11,820 nt of DNA from Rhizobiaceae bacterium (lineage in GTDB: Bacteria; Pseudomonadota; Alphaproteobacteria; Rhizobiales; Rhizobiaceae). The DNA lies in NCBI GenBank assembly GCA_028865845.1, contig JAGWJK010000046.1, positions 1-11,820 of the forward strand, read 5' to 3'. The translations under genes were made by a program, and so were the position numbers. The notes beneath the pieces are model-generated. The model worked only from the letters and a program-made list of their open reading frames with translations. It made no database searches and was not told the origin of the DNA. Of this stretch, positions 1-5,367 are shown one piece after another (the stretch's first letter is position 1; the number at the start of each line of letters is the position of its first letter).

Positions 1-167
1 ACAACCTTGTCCGTCAGCGAGCGTGTCGCAGCCCGCGTGACCACGATCGCCGGCAGGTTCTGCTTGGGTGCAGAGACCACAGGTTCTTCCGCAAAGGCGG
101 CAGGCGCCGTCATCAGGGCGAACAGCATTGCGGTCGTGCTCAGAAGTCTATGCGGCGTGAAGGCCAT
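1..167 (-). CDS. RND efflux periplasmic adaptor (membrane-fusion) protein, N-terminal fragment
   Basis: The reading frame opens at the ATG at 167-165 and runs off the left edge, so only 55 residues are visible. Residues 1-26 form a typical signal peptide: a basic start (TPHR), a hydrophobic core (LLSTTAMLFALMTA) and a PAAFA cleavage site before EEP. The next visible stretch, QNLPAIVVTRAATRSLTDKV, matches in style the start of rhizobial HlyD/AcrA-type adaptors, where a short beta strand (xAIxVTxAxxRxLTDxV) precedes the barrel and biotinyl-lipoyl domains. In that family the protein bridges an inner-membrane RND pump and an outer-membrane channel. The SD is weak (GGAAC about 7 bases before the ATG). 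Signal peptide and frame are seen directly; the family is inferred from a short fragment. Another secreted protein is possible. The pump gene would be expected further left, outside the window. Confidence 0.55.
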   Translation of the reverse strand, partial: MAFTPHRLLSTTAMLFALMTAPAAFAEEPVVSAPKQNLPAIVVTRAATRSLTDKV

Positions 168-308
168 GCGTTCAGTTCCAGTTCGGCGTTTCGTGTCATG
201 GGATTTCGCGTTTTTCCGTCGCGAATACGGGGGATCGGTATATACGTGCCGGCTCTTTCCGGCGGATCAATGTCCGTCTGTCATGCCTGCAAGTCCCTCA
301 TCCTCAAT

Positions 309-351
309 TTACCCTTGTAGGTGGGAACGATTTCCAAAACCTGCAAGGTAA
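309..351. repeat. Long imperfect inverted repeat (hairpin or operator)
   Basis: The arms TTACCCTTGTAGGT (309-322) and ACCTGCAAGGTAA (339-351) pair over 13 bp with one bulged C (314) and one G-T pair. A second dyad, GGAA-CGAT-TTCC (324-335), is nested in the loop. Neither strand has a T-tract after it, so it does not look like an intrinsic terminator. It lies 142-184 bases upstream of the adaptor start. Confidence 0.5.
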
Positions 352-387
352 CGAGAAAATGCTTTCTACCGTCGGATAATTCTAATG

Positions 388-450
388 TGCGTCGCGTCGT
401 GAATCAATCACGGGACCGTGATGCTTGTATTACGATCCTTGATCGACGCA
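388..450. promoter_or_regulatory. Nested palindromes, possible operator cluster
   Basis: Three dyads are visible. ATCACGG-GA-CCGTGAT (407-422) has perfect 7-bp arms around 2 bases. CGATC-CTT-GATCG (433-445) has perfect 5-bp arms. TGCGTCG (388-394) pairs with CGACGCA (444-450) around them. The 16-bp ATCACGG/CCGTGAT palindrome is the size of a typical dimeric repressor site. No regulator can be assigned from the sequence. Confidence 0.35.
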
Positions 451-512
451 TGGCTTTTCAGGCAAACGAGGCGACAAAGCCAGCCTTTTATCGCTGCTGT
501 TACAAAATGAAA

Positions 513-543
513 AAAACGCGCAAGGCGGGGCCTCGCGCGTTTT
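513..543 (-). terminator. Rho-independent terminator of the ABC transporter operon
   Basis: On the minus strand a 9-bp perfect stem (AAAACGCGC with GCGCGTTTT) continues through one mismatch into a 4-bp inner stem (AGGC/GCCT) with a 3-base loop. It is followed by further T residues (T-rich to about 504). It starts 23 bases past the stop codon of the binding-protein gene, the expected place for operon termination. The T-richness on both sides means it may act in both directions. Confidence 0.85.
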
Positions 544-565
544 CCTGGATTTTTCGACTGCGATC

Positions 566-1534
566 CTACTTCAGGGCGGCGTCGGTGATCTCATGCGTAT
601 AGGCGCCGGTCGGCTTCTTGCTGATGATCTTCTGGTTGAGAAGCGCGTCGACCGTACGGTCGTAAAGCTTCGGATCGAGCTTGCCGTTACCGATCAGCTT
701 GGCGACTTCGCCCATCATCCGCTTCTGGTGGTTTTCGTCCTGGCCGCCATTGTCCATGACAATTTCGGCGGCCTCATCCGGATGTTCGGCGGCGTATTTC
801 CAGCCCTTCATCGAAGCGCGGACGAACTTGACCATGTCGGCCTTGAACTTCGGGTCCTTCAGCTTGGTCTCATTGACGTAGAGACCGTCTTCGAGCAGGT
901 CGTTGCCGAGCTTGGTGTAGTTGAAGACGATGAGGTCTTCCGGCTTGAAACCGGCATCGACTGCCTGCCAGTATTCGTTATAGGTCATGACGGAAATGCA
1001 GTCGGCCTGTTTCTGGACGAGCGGCTGAACGTCGAAGCTCTGCTTCAGGACGTTGACGCCATCCTTGCCGCCGTCGGTCTTGAGGCCGAGCTTGTGCATC
1101 CAGGCGAAGAACGGATATTCGTTGCCGTAGAACCAGACGCCGAGCGTGTGGCCCTTGAAGTCGGCTTCGGTCTTCACCGGGCCATCCTTCGGGCAGATCA
1201 TTTCCAGGCCCGACTTGTCGTAGGGCTGGGCGATGTTGATCAGCGGAACGCCCTTTTCGCGAGCGACCAGAGCGCCACCCATCCAGTCGACGATGACATC
1301 GGCGCCGCCGCCGGCGATCACCTGTTCCGGCGCGATATCCGGGCCGCCCGGCTTGATGTCGACGTCGAGCCCTTCATCCTTGTAGTAACCCTTGTCCTTG
1401 GCGACGTAGTAACCACCGAACTGGCCCTGCGCGACCCATTTCAGCTGCAGCGTCACCTTGTCGGCAGCCATGGCTGCCTGCGCGGCCGCCAGCGCAAATG
1501 CGCTTGCCATCAGTGTAACCATCAGTCTTTTCAT
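566..1534 (-). CDS. ABC transporter periplasmic substrate-binding protein, NMT1/THI5-like
   Basis: A 322-residue periplasmic binding protein. Residues 1-23 are a signal peptide (MKR, hydrophobic core, AMA cleavage before ADK). The mature protein begins with the family hallmark: a strand (VTLQLKW), then QGQFGGYYVAKDKGYY and EGLDVDI, as in NMT1/THI5-like, SsuA- and ThiY-type proteins. Many relatives bind aromatic ring compounds such as pyrimidine precursors, sulfonates or nitriles. It captures ligand in the periplasm and delivers it to the two permeases encoded upstream. The SD AAAGGA lies about 8 bases before the ATG. It is the last gene of the minus-strand operon, 56 bases after permease 2, and is followed by a strong terminator. 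The ligand is not readable from the sequence. The neighbouring pyrimidine catabolic genes suggest a pyrimidine, dihydropyrimidine, hydantoin or ureide (inference). Confidence 0.88.
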   Translation of the reverse strand: MKRLMVTLMASAFALAAAQAAMAADKVTLQLKWVAQGQFGGYYVAKDKGYYKDEGLDVDIKPGGPDIAPEQVIAGGGADVIVDWMGGALVAREKGVPLINIAQPYDKSGLEMICPKDGPVKTEADFKGHTLGVWFYGNEYPFFAWMHKLGLKTDGGKDGVNVLKQSFDVQPLVQKQADCISVMTYNEYWQAVDAGFKPEDLIVFNYTKLGNDLLEDGLYVNETKLKDPKFKADMVKFVRASMKGWKYAAEHPDEAAEIVMDNGGQDENHQKRMMGEVAKLIGNGKLDPKLYDRTVDALLNQKIISKKPTGAYTHEITDAALK

Positions 1535-1568
1535 GCTTTTTGTCCTTTTCCCTCTGAAGTTATGCCTT

Positions 1569-1585
1569 GATCCCTTGATGGGATC
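1569..1585 (-). other. Intercistronic stem-loop before the binding-protein gene
   Basis: GATCCC (1569-1574) and GGGATC (1580-1585) form a perfect 6-bp stem with a 5-base loop in the 56-base gap between permease 2 and the binding-protein gene. There is no T-tract. A stem here could shield a processed 5' end of the binding-protein message, as such hairpins do in some ABC operons (inference). Confidence 0.4.
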
Positions 1586-1590
1586 TTAGG

Positions 1591-2724
1591 CTACGCCTGT
1601 CCACCACGGATAGACGGATGCCAGAACGTCGTCATCCGCTCGATCACGGCGACGACACCATAGAAAACAGACCCGGCAACCGCGGCAACCGCGATTTCCG
1701 CCCAGACCAGATCGAGATTCATCTGGCCGTTTGCGACCGAGATGCGAAAGCCCATACCCGACATGGGGGTGCCGAAGAACTCCGCCACGATGGCACCGAT
1801 CAGCGCCAACGTCGAGTTGATCTTTAGCGCATTGAAAATAAACGGTGCGGCGGCGGGCAATCGAAGTTTGAACAGTGTCTGCGAGTAGCTCGATGCGTAG
1901 GTGCGCATCAGGTCCCGCTCCATATTGCCGGCGGCGGCGAGGCCCGCAACCGTGTTCACCAGCATCGGGAAGAAGGTCATGATGACGACTACGGCAGCCT
2001 TGGACTGCCAGTCGAAGCCGAACCACATGACCATGATCGGCGCAACGCCAATGATCGGCAGCGCCGAGACGAAATTGCCGATGGGCAGCAGTCCGCGGCG
2101 AAGAAAGGCGATGCGATCGGCAAGGATCGCGACCAAAAAGCCGCTGCCGCAGCCGAGGACATAGCCCGAAAGCACGGATTTGAAGATGGTCTGCTGGAGG
2201 TCGATCCACAGGGTCGGCACCGAGCCGGCGATCGTGGCGCCGATAGCGCTTGGTGGCGGCAACAGGATCGCGGAAACGCCGCCGCCGCGGACGGCGGCTT
2301 CCCATATGATGAGGATCCAGGCGCCGAAGATCGCGGGGATCAGCAGCCGCAGCCCATAATTGCCCGCAGCCGAGTCGGGCCGCACCGTCGAGAGCACGGT
2401 GACGCAACGCCAGGCAAGCAGCCAGGCTGCGGCGATGAGCAGGAAGAAGGAAAGGGTGGCAGTGCCCTCATTGCCGGTGATGCCCGACAGCAGCAGCCAT
2501 GCCGCGCCATGAGCGCCGACGAACAACACCACGGCCGCGATAAGGGCCGGCGCGCCGAGAAGCGAAATGACGCCGGCCGCGACGATCAGCAGAAAGATCA
2601 TGACGACGACGCCACTGCCGAACGGCGCCGCCGCGTCCGCCGTCGTCAGCGGCAGCATGATTGCCGCCACGAGACAGAGGAGAAGTGCAAGCACAACCTG
2701 CCAGGACAATCGGGTCGACCTCAT
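1591..2724 (-). CDS. ABC transporter permease with extended N-terminal membrane region
   Basis: A 377-residue inner-membrane permease of the binding-protein-dependent (SsuC/TauC/ThiX-like) type. The conserved core starts near residue 125: a helix at about 126-143, the LPPPSAI segment at 155-161 that precedes the transport domain, and then the core helices. The coupling loop (RTYASSYSQTLFKLRLP, 274-290) contacts the ATPase. Family members are usually 250-290 residues. Here about 110 extra N-terminal residues carry roughly four more hydrophobic segments (about 8-25, 38-55, 58-78, 90-107). The ATG overlaps the upstream permease stop (ATGA), with GGAGGG about 9 bases before the start, implying translational coupling and a heterodimeric channel. 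Function as permease is well supported; the role of the N-terminal part is unknown. Confidence 0.88.
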   Translation of the reverse strand: MRSTRLSWQVVLALLLCLVAAIMLPLTTADAAAPFGSGVVVMIFLLIVAAGVISLLGAPALIAAVVLFVGAHGAAWLLLSGITGNEGTATLSFFLLIAAAWLLAWRCVTVLSTVRPDSAAGNYGLRLLIPAIFGAWILIIWEAAVRGGGVSAILLPPPSAIGATIAGSVPTLWIDLQQTIFKSVLSGYVLGCGSGFLVAILADRIAFLRRGLLPIGNFVSALPIIGVAPIMVMWFGFDWQSKAAVVVIMTFFPMLVNTVAGLAAAGNMERDLMRTYASSYSQTLFKLRLPAAAPFIFNALKINSTLALIGAIVAEFFGTPMSGMGFRISVANGQMNLDLVWAEIAVAAVAGSVFYGVVAVIERMTTFWHPSIRGGQA

Positions 2725-3614
2725 GCCGCACGCCCTCCCATGGACCGGTCGACAAGGCGCGCGGCGATGCCGACGATCGTCACCAGCAGCGCGGCGAGGA
2801 TCGAGCCGGCAACGAGTGCGGCCCAGAGGTCGATCGTCTGGCTGTAGTAGGAGCCGGCAAGAAGCTTGTTGCCGATGCCGATGCCGTCGACGGCGCCGGT
2901 CGGCAGCTCGCCGATGATGGTACCGACCAGGCTCGCGGCAATCGCCACTTTCATCGAGGTAAAGAGGAAAGGGATCGATGCCGGCACGCGCAGTTTCCAG
3001 AAAGTCTGCGCGCTGCTGGCGTTATAGGTCCGCATCAGGTCGAGATGCATGACCTCGGGCGAGCGCAGCCCTTTGACCATGCCGACGGTGACCGGGAAGA
3101 AGGACAGATAGGTGGAGATCAGCGCCTTGGGTATCAGGCCCTGGATGCCGATCGCGCCGAGCACGACGATGATCGTCGGCGCGATGGCCAGGATCGGTAT
3201 GGTCTGCGACGCGATGACCCACGGCATCAGGCTGCGGTCGAGCGCCACCAGATGGACGATGCCGACCGCAATCAGCACGCCGAGGATGGTGCCGAAGGCG
3301 AAGCCGACGGCCGTTGGAAACAGGGTGACCCAGGCATTGTTGATCAGGCTGCGATTGCTGGTCGGTGCTCGAAGGAAGGTATTTTCAAACACGTTCTGCG
3401 CCACCTGATGTGGAGCCGGCAGGGTCGGCTTCGGCTGGGACAGTGTCTTGTCTATGAATTCCAGCGTGCCGGAGGTGACATTGCCGCGCCGGTCGATGTC
3501 GCGCTGGAATGGCGCGTTGAGAAGGATGGCGAAGATGTACCACAGGACGATGATCGCCAGCACGATCGTCGTCACCGGTATGAACTTGTGCTTGAAGAAC
3601 TGTTCCTTCTCCAT
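2721..3614 (-). CDS. ABC transporter permease
   Basis: A 297-residue permease paired with the overlapping downstream one. A first membrane helix spans about 12-32. A hydrophilic periplasmic stretch of about 60 residues follows (LPAPHQVAQNVFEN at 65-78 is the usual lead-in). The core helices run from about 93 to 285. The EAA-like coupling loop is RTYNASSAQTFWKLRVP (195-211). The frame stays open upstream for another 71 codons, but that part overlaps the preceding gene out of frame and is basic and non-membrane. The ATG at 3614, two bases after the upstream stop and preceded by GGAAGGGAAG, is therefore the start. With the ATPase and the other permease it should form the membrane channel of the importer. 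Specificity follows the binding protein and is not visible here. Confidence 0.88.
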   Translation of the reverse strand: MEKEQFFKHKFIPVTTIVLAIIVLWYIFAILLNAPFQRDIDRRGNVTSGTLEFIDKTLSQPKPTLPAPHQVAQNVFENTFLRAPTSNRSLINNAWVTLFPTAVGFAFGTILGVLIAVGIVHLVALDRSLMPWVIASQTIPILAIAPTIIVVLGAIGIQGLIPKALISTYLSFFPVTVGMVKGLRSPEVMHLDLMRTYNASSAQTFWKLRVPASIPFLFTSMKVAIAASLVGTIIGELPTGAVDGIGIGNKLLAGSYYSQTIDLWAALVAGSILAALLVTIVGIAARLVDRSMGGRAA

Positions 3615-3616
3615 CG

Positions 3617-3952
3617 TCACATCTTCCCTTCCACCGGAAACATCATCAAAGCCATGGCGACGACGCCGAAGCCGACGCCGGCAAGCTGCGTCATGCTCAG
3701 CCGTTCCCCGAAGACGACGAAGGCGATGATGTTGACGACGACGAGCTGGGCGATCGCCGAAGCGGAGATTGCCAGACCCAATCCGCCCTCGCGCATCAGA
3801 CGCACCATCATCAGATTGCCGATGCAATAGAGGAAAAGCGCTAACACAAGGGTGAGGATATTGTTGTTGCTGATATAGGCGCGGGAGGCAGTCGCGCCGC
3901 TGATGAAGATCGCCATGGCGCCGGCGAGCCAGAGGAGGAATTGCGCGTTCAT
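3617..3952 (-). CDS. Small four-helix membrane protein, EamA/DMT-like half transporter
   Basis: A 111-residue, very hydrophobic protein with four predicted helices (about 5-22, 32-50, 58-80, 87-105). The motif VVFGERLSMTQLAGVGFGVV (79-98) is the classic end of an EamA domain (GERLT..Q..G..LI..G). Length and topology resemble a single EamA repeat or an SMR protein. The membrane-embedded glutamate at position 14 of EmrE-type SMR pumps is absent (Ala14), so a multidrug pump is unlikely. It sits inside the ABC operon, 9 bases after the ATPase stop (SD AGGA in the junction) and 2 bases before permease 1, so it is almost certainly co-translated with them. It may act as an accessory exporter or exchanger, or as a subunit associated with the importer (inference). 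The domain assignment is fairly secure; the function is unknown. Confidence 0.75.
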   Translation of the reverse strand: MNAQFLLWLAGAMAIFISGATASRAYISNNNILTLVLALFLYCIGNLMMVRLMREGGLGLAISASAIAQLVVVNIIAFVVFGERLSMTQLAGVGFGVVAMALMMFPVEGKM

Positions 3953-3961
3953 GACGTGATC

Positions 3962-4753
3962 CTACTCCTCATAGCTGTGACCGGCATGCAGCCCTTCACG
4001 GACGCGATGGGCTATTTCCAGGAATTCGGGCGTTTCGCGAATACCGAGCGGGCGTTCGAGCGGCAGAGTGGATTCGATGATGTCGGTGACGCGGCCGGGG
4101 CGGGGCGACATGACCACGATCTTGGTGGAGAGATAGACCGCCTCGGGGATCGAGTGGGTGACGAAACAGATGGTCTTGTTCGTCCGCTTCCACAGTTTCA
4201 ACAGTTGCTCGTTGAGGTGATCGCGGACGATTTCGTCAAGCGCGCCGAAGGGCTCGTCCATCAGCAACAGGTCGGCATCGAAGGCAAGCGCACGGGCGAT
4301 CGAGGCTCGCTGCTGCATGCCGCCGGAAAGCTGCCAGGGGAATTTTCTCTCAAAGCCGGTGAGATTGACCAAATCGAGCGTCTGGGCAATGCGCTTGGCC
4401 TGCTCGGCCTTGGCGTAGCCCATGATTTCCAGCGGCAGGGCAATGTTCTTTTCGATGGTGCGCCAGGGATAAAGGGCCGGTGCCTGGAAGACATAGCCAT
4501 AGGCGCGAGCCTTGCGGGCTTCGTCCGGCGTCATGCCGTTGACCGTGACGTCGCCGGAGGTCTTGCGCTCGAGATCGGCGATCACGCGAAGGAAGGTGGT
4601 CTTGCCACAGCCGGATGGGCCGATGAAGGAGACGAAATCGCCTTTTTTCACGTCGAGATCGACATTGCTCAGCGCGTGCACCGGCCCGTCATTCGTCTCA
4701 TAGGTAAGGCAGAGGTCCCGCGCGGAGACGACAGAAGCGGCCGATGACGTCAT
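3962..4753 (-). CDS. ABC transporter ATP-binding protein
   Basis: The 263-residue cytoplasmic ATPase of the importer, SsuB/TauB/ThiZ-like. Visible motifs, numbered from the ATG: Walker A GPSGCGKT (45-52), Q-loop FQAPALYPWRT (Q90), signature LSGGMQQR (142-149), Walker B LLLMDE (162-167), D-loop GALD, and switch histidine in VTHS (H200). Length is normal for the family. A GTG two codons upstream (4759) is also open, but it would sit directly on the Shine-Dalgarno. The AGG at 5 bases before the ATG at 4753 fits that start better. It is the first gene of the five-gene minus-strand operon and faces the cupin gene across a 124-bp divergent region. Confidence 0.92.
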   Translation of the reverse strand: MTSSAASVVSARDLCLTYETNDGPVHALSNVDLDVKKGDFVSFIGPSGCGKTTFLRVIADLERKTSGDVTVNGMTPDEARKARAYGYVFQAPALYPWRTIEKNIALPLEIMGYAKAEQAKRIAQTLDLVNLTGFERKFPWQLSGGMQQRASIARALAFDADLLLMDEPFGALDEIVRDHLNEQLLKLWKRTNKTICFVTHSIPEAVYLSTKIVVMSPRPGRVTDIIESTLPLERPLGIRETPEFLEIAHRVREGLHAGHSYEE

Positions 4754-4877
4754 TAACACCTACCAGTTAGATTTTCGCCACGCGGTCGTGACGGATTGCG
4801 TGTTATTCTGAAAAATATTCTCGCGGCGTCGCTGCGCGTGCGTGGCGCAAAGCGGCTCGAGTCAAAGGAGGAACTAT
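4754..4877. promoter_or_regulatory. Divergent promoter region between the ABC operon and the cupin gene
   Basis: Both flanking genes read outward from this 124-bp gap, so it must hold at least one promoter. Its centre is AT-rich (about 4801-4823) in otherwise GC-rich DNA. No well-spaced -35/-10 pair stands out on either strand, and no good copy of the RutR-type dyad is present. An unusually strong Shine-Dalgarno, AAAGGAGGA (4864-4872), lies 5 bases before the cupin ATG and decides its start. Confidence 0.5.
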
Positions 4878-5291
4878 ATGAGTGTTTCATCGAAGCCCAC
4901 CTGCCGCATCGTGCGGCCCGGCCATACCTATGCCGGCAAACAGGGCCTCAACTACTTTGAGGGCATTGCCGCCGAGACAGTCGGCTCCACCGGCATCTGC
5001 ATGCATCTGCTGACGATTCCGCCGGGCGCCCGCGCCAAGGCGCACCTCCATGCCTCGCACGAGACAGCGATCTATGCGGTTTCGGGCGAAACGCATTGCT
5101 GGTTCGGGGACCAGCTGGAGGAACACGTCATCGTTCGCGAGGGCGAGATGTTCTACATCCCGGCCGGCGTTCCGCACCTGCCCGCCAACCTCAGCGACCG
5201 GCCTGCGACAGCGGTCATCGCCCGCACCGACCCGAACGAGCAGGAAAGCGTCGTTCTGCTGCCGGACCTCGAGAAATACGTCTCGTTGTGA
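4878..5291 (+). CDS. Single-domain cupin protein
   Basis: A 137-residue protein with one complete cupin beta-barrel. Motif 1 gives H56, H58 and E62 (PPGARAKAHLHASHE, with another His at 61). Motif 2 (GEMFYIPAGVPHLPAN, 89-104) gives the remaining metal ligand H100 and fits G-x5-P-x-G-x2-H-x3-N exactly. It is therefore expected to be a soluble metal-binding protein: an isomerase, dioxygenase, or small-molecule sensor or sequestering protein. An in-frame ATG 12 codons upstream was passed over because AAAGGAGGA sits immediately before this ATG. The gene is alone on its strand between the ABC operon and the pyrimidine catabolic genes. No step of reductive pyrimidine breakdown requires a cupin, so its substrate is open. 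A role in handling an unstable pathway intermediate is only a suggestion. Confidence 0.85.
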   Translation: MSVSSKPTCRIVRPGHTYAGKQGLNYFEGIAAETVGSTGICMHLLTIPPGARAKAHLHASHETAIYAVSGETHCWFGDQLEEHVIVREGEMFYIPAGVPHLPANLSDRPATAVIARTDPNEQESVVLLPDLEKYVSL

Positions 5292-5293
5292 GC

Positions 5294-5326
5294 TTTCACC
5301 TTCTCCCTTGTGGGGAGAAGATGAAA
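5294..5326. repeat. Rhizobial-type intergenic palindrome
   Basis: CTTCTCCC (5300-5307) and GGGAGAAG (5313-5320) flank a 5-base loop, and TTTCA/TGAAA extend the stem past one mismatch. The core CTTCTCCC...GGGAGAAG resembles a palindrome common between genes in rhizobia and relatives (from memory). It lies between the convergent cupin and hydantoinase genes. No T-tract follows on either strand, so it is a repeat, or at most an mRNA-end stabiliser, rather than a classic terminator. Confidence 0.6.
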
Positions 5327-5352
5327 AAACGCCCGATTTTCCGTCCTCCCGA

Positions 5353-5367
5353 TTGACCAAGCGTCAA
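5353..5367. promoter_or_regulatory. TTGACCA dyad overlapping the hydantoinase stop, possible RutR half-site
   Basis: TTGAC-CAAGC-GTCAA is a perfect 5-bp dyad. Its left side, TTGACCA, equals a full RutR half-site, but the right half is one base too close. It overlaps a stop codon between convergent genes, so a promoter function is unlikely. It may be chance. Confidence 0.15.

Larger units (their letters stand above)
168..512. other. Non-coding region with several inverted repeats upstream of the adaptor gene
   Basis: No convincing gene lies between the adaptor start and the terminator of the ABC operon; open frames here lack an SD and rhizobial codon use. The region is rich in dyads. TTCGCG-9 nt-CGCGAA occupies 205-225, GCCGG-6 nt-CCGGC 248-263, a long imperfect hairpin 309-351, and nested palindromes 388-450. 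On the minus strand TTGATC (270-265) and TATATA (244-239) could be a promoter with a 20-bp spacer that contains the GCCGG/CCGGC dyad. That spacing is longer than normal, so this promoter is only a guess. RND operons are usually controlled by a local repressor or activator, so these dyads are plausible operators, but the regulator is not in view. Confidence 0.4.

Noticed and set aside
7..602. Plus-strand small frames in the left intergenic region (7-351 and 321-602)
   Set aside because: They have no SD and low-quality composition, and they overlap the secreted adaptor fragment, the dyads and the terminator on the other strand.
593..1570. Long plus-strand frame opposite the binding-protein gene
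   Set aside because: It is an antisense shadow. The minus strand encodes a complete signal peptide and NMT1/THI5 motifs, while this product is unlike any family and has no SD.
3615..3827. A 71-codon N-terminal extension of permease 1
   Set aside because: It overlaps the EamA-like gene out of frame and is Arg/His-rich. The ATG at 3614 has a suitable SD and is followed by a normal membrane helix.
2661..3830. 389-codon plus-strand frame opposite the permeases
   Set aside because: The product is very rich in Asp, Arg, Gln and His, typical of antisense of GC-rich membrane-protein genes. The opposite strand has clear helices, coupling loops and tightly spaced starts.
3617..3952. SMR multidrug pump as the identity of the small membrane protein
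   Set aside because: It lacks the essential Glu14 in helix 1, and its C-terminal GERL..Q..G motif is of EamA type.
4801..4823. AT-rich segment as a defined promoter for the cupin or the ATPase gene
   Set aside because: No -35/-10 pair with 16-18 bp spacing and reasonable match was found on either strand, so only a general promoter region is reported.
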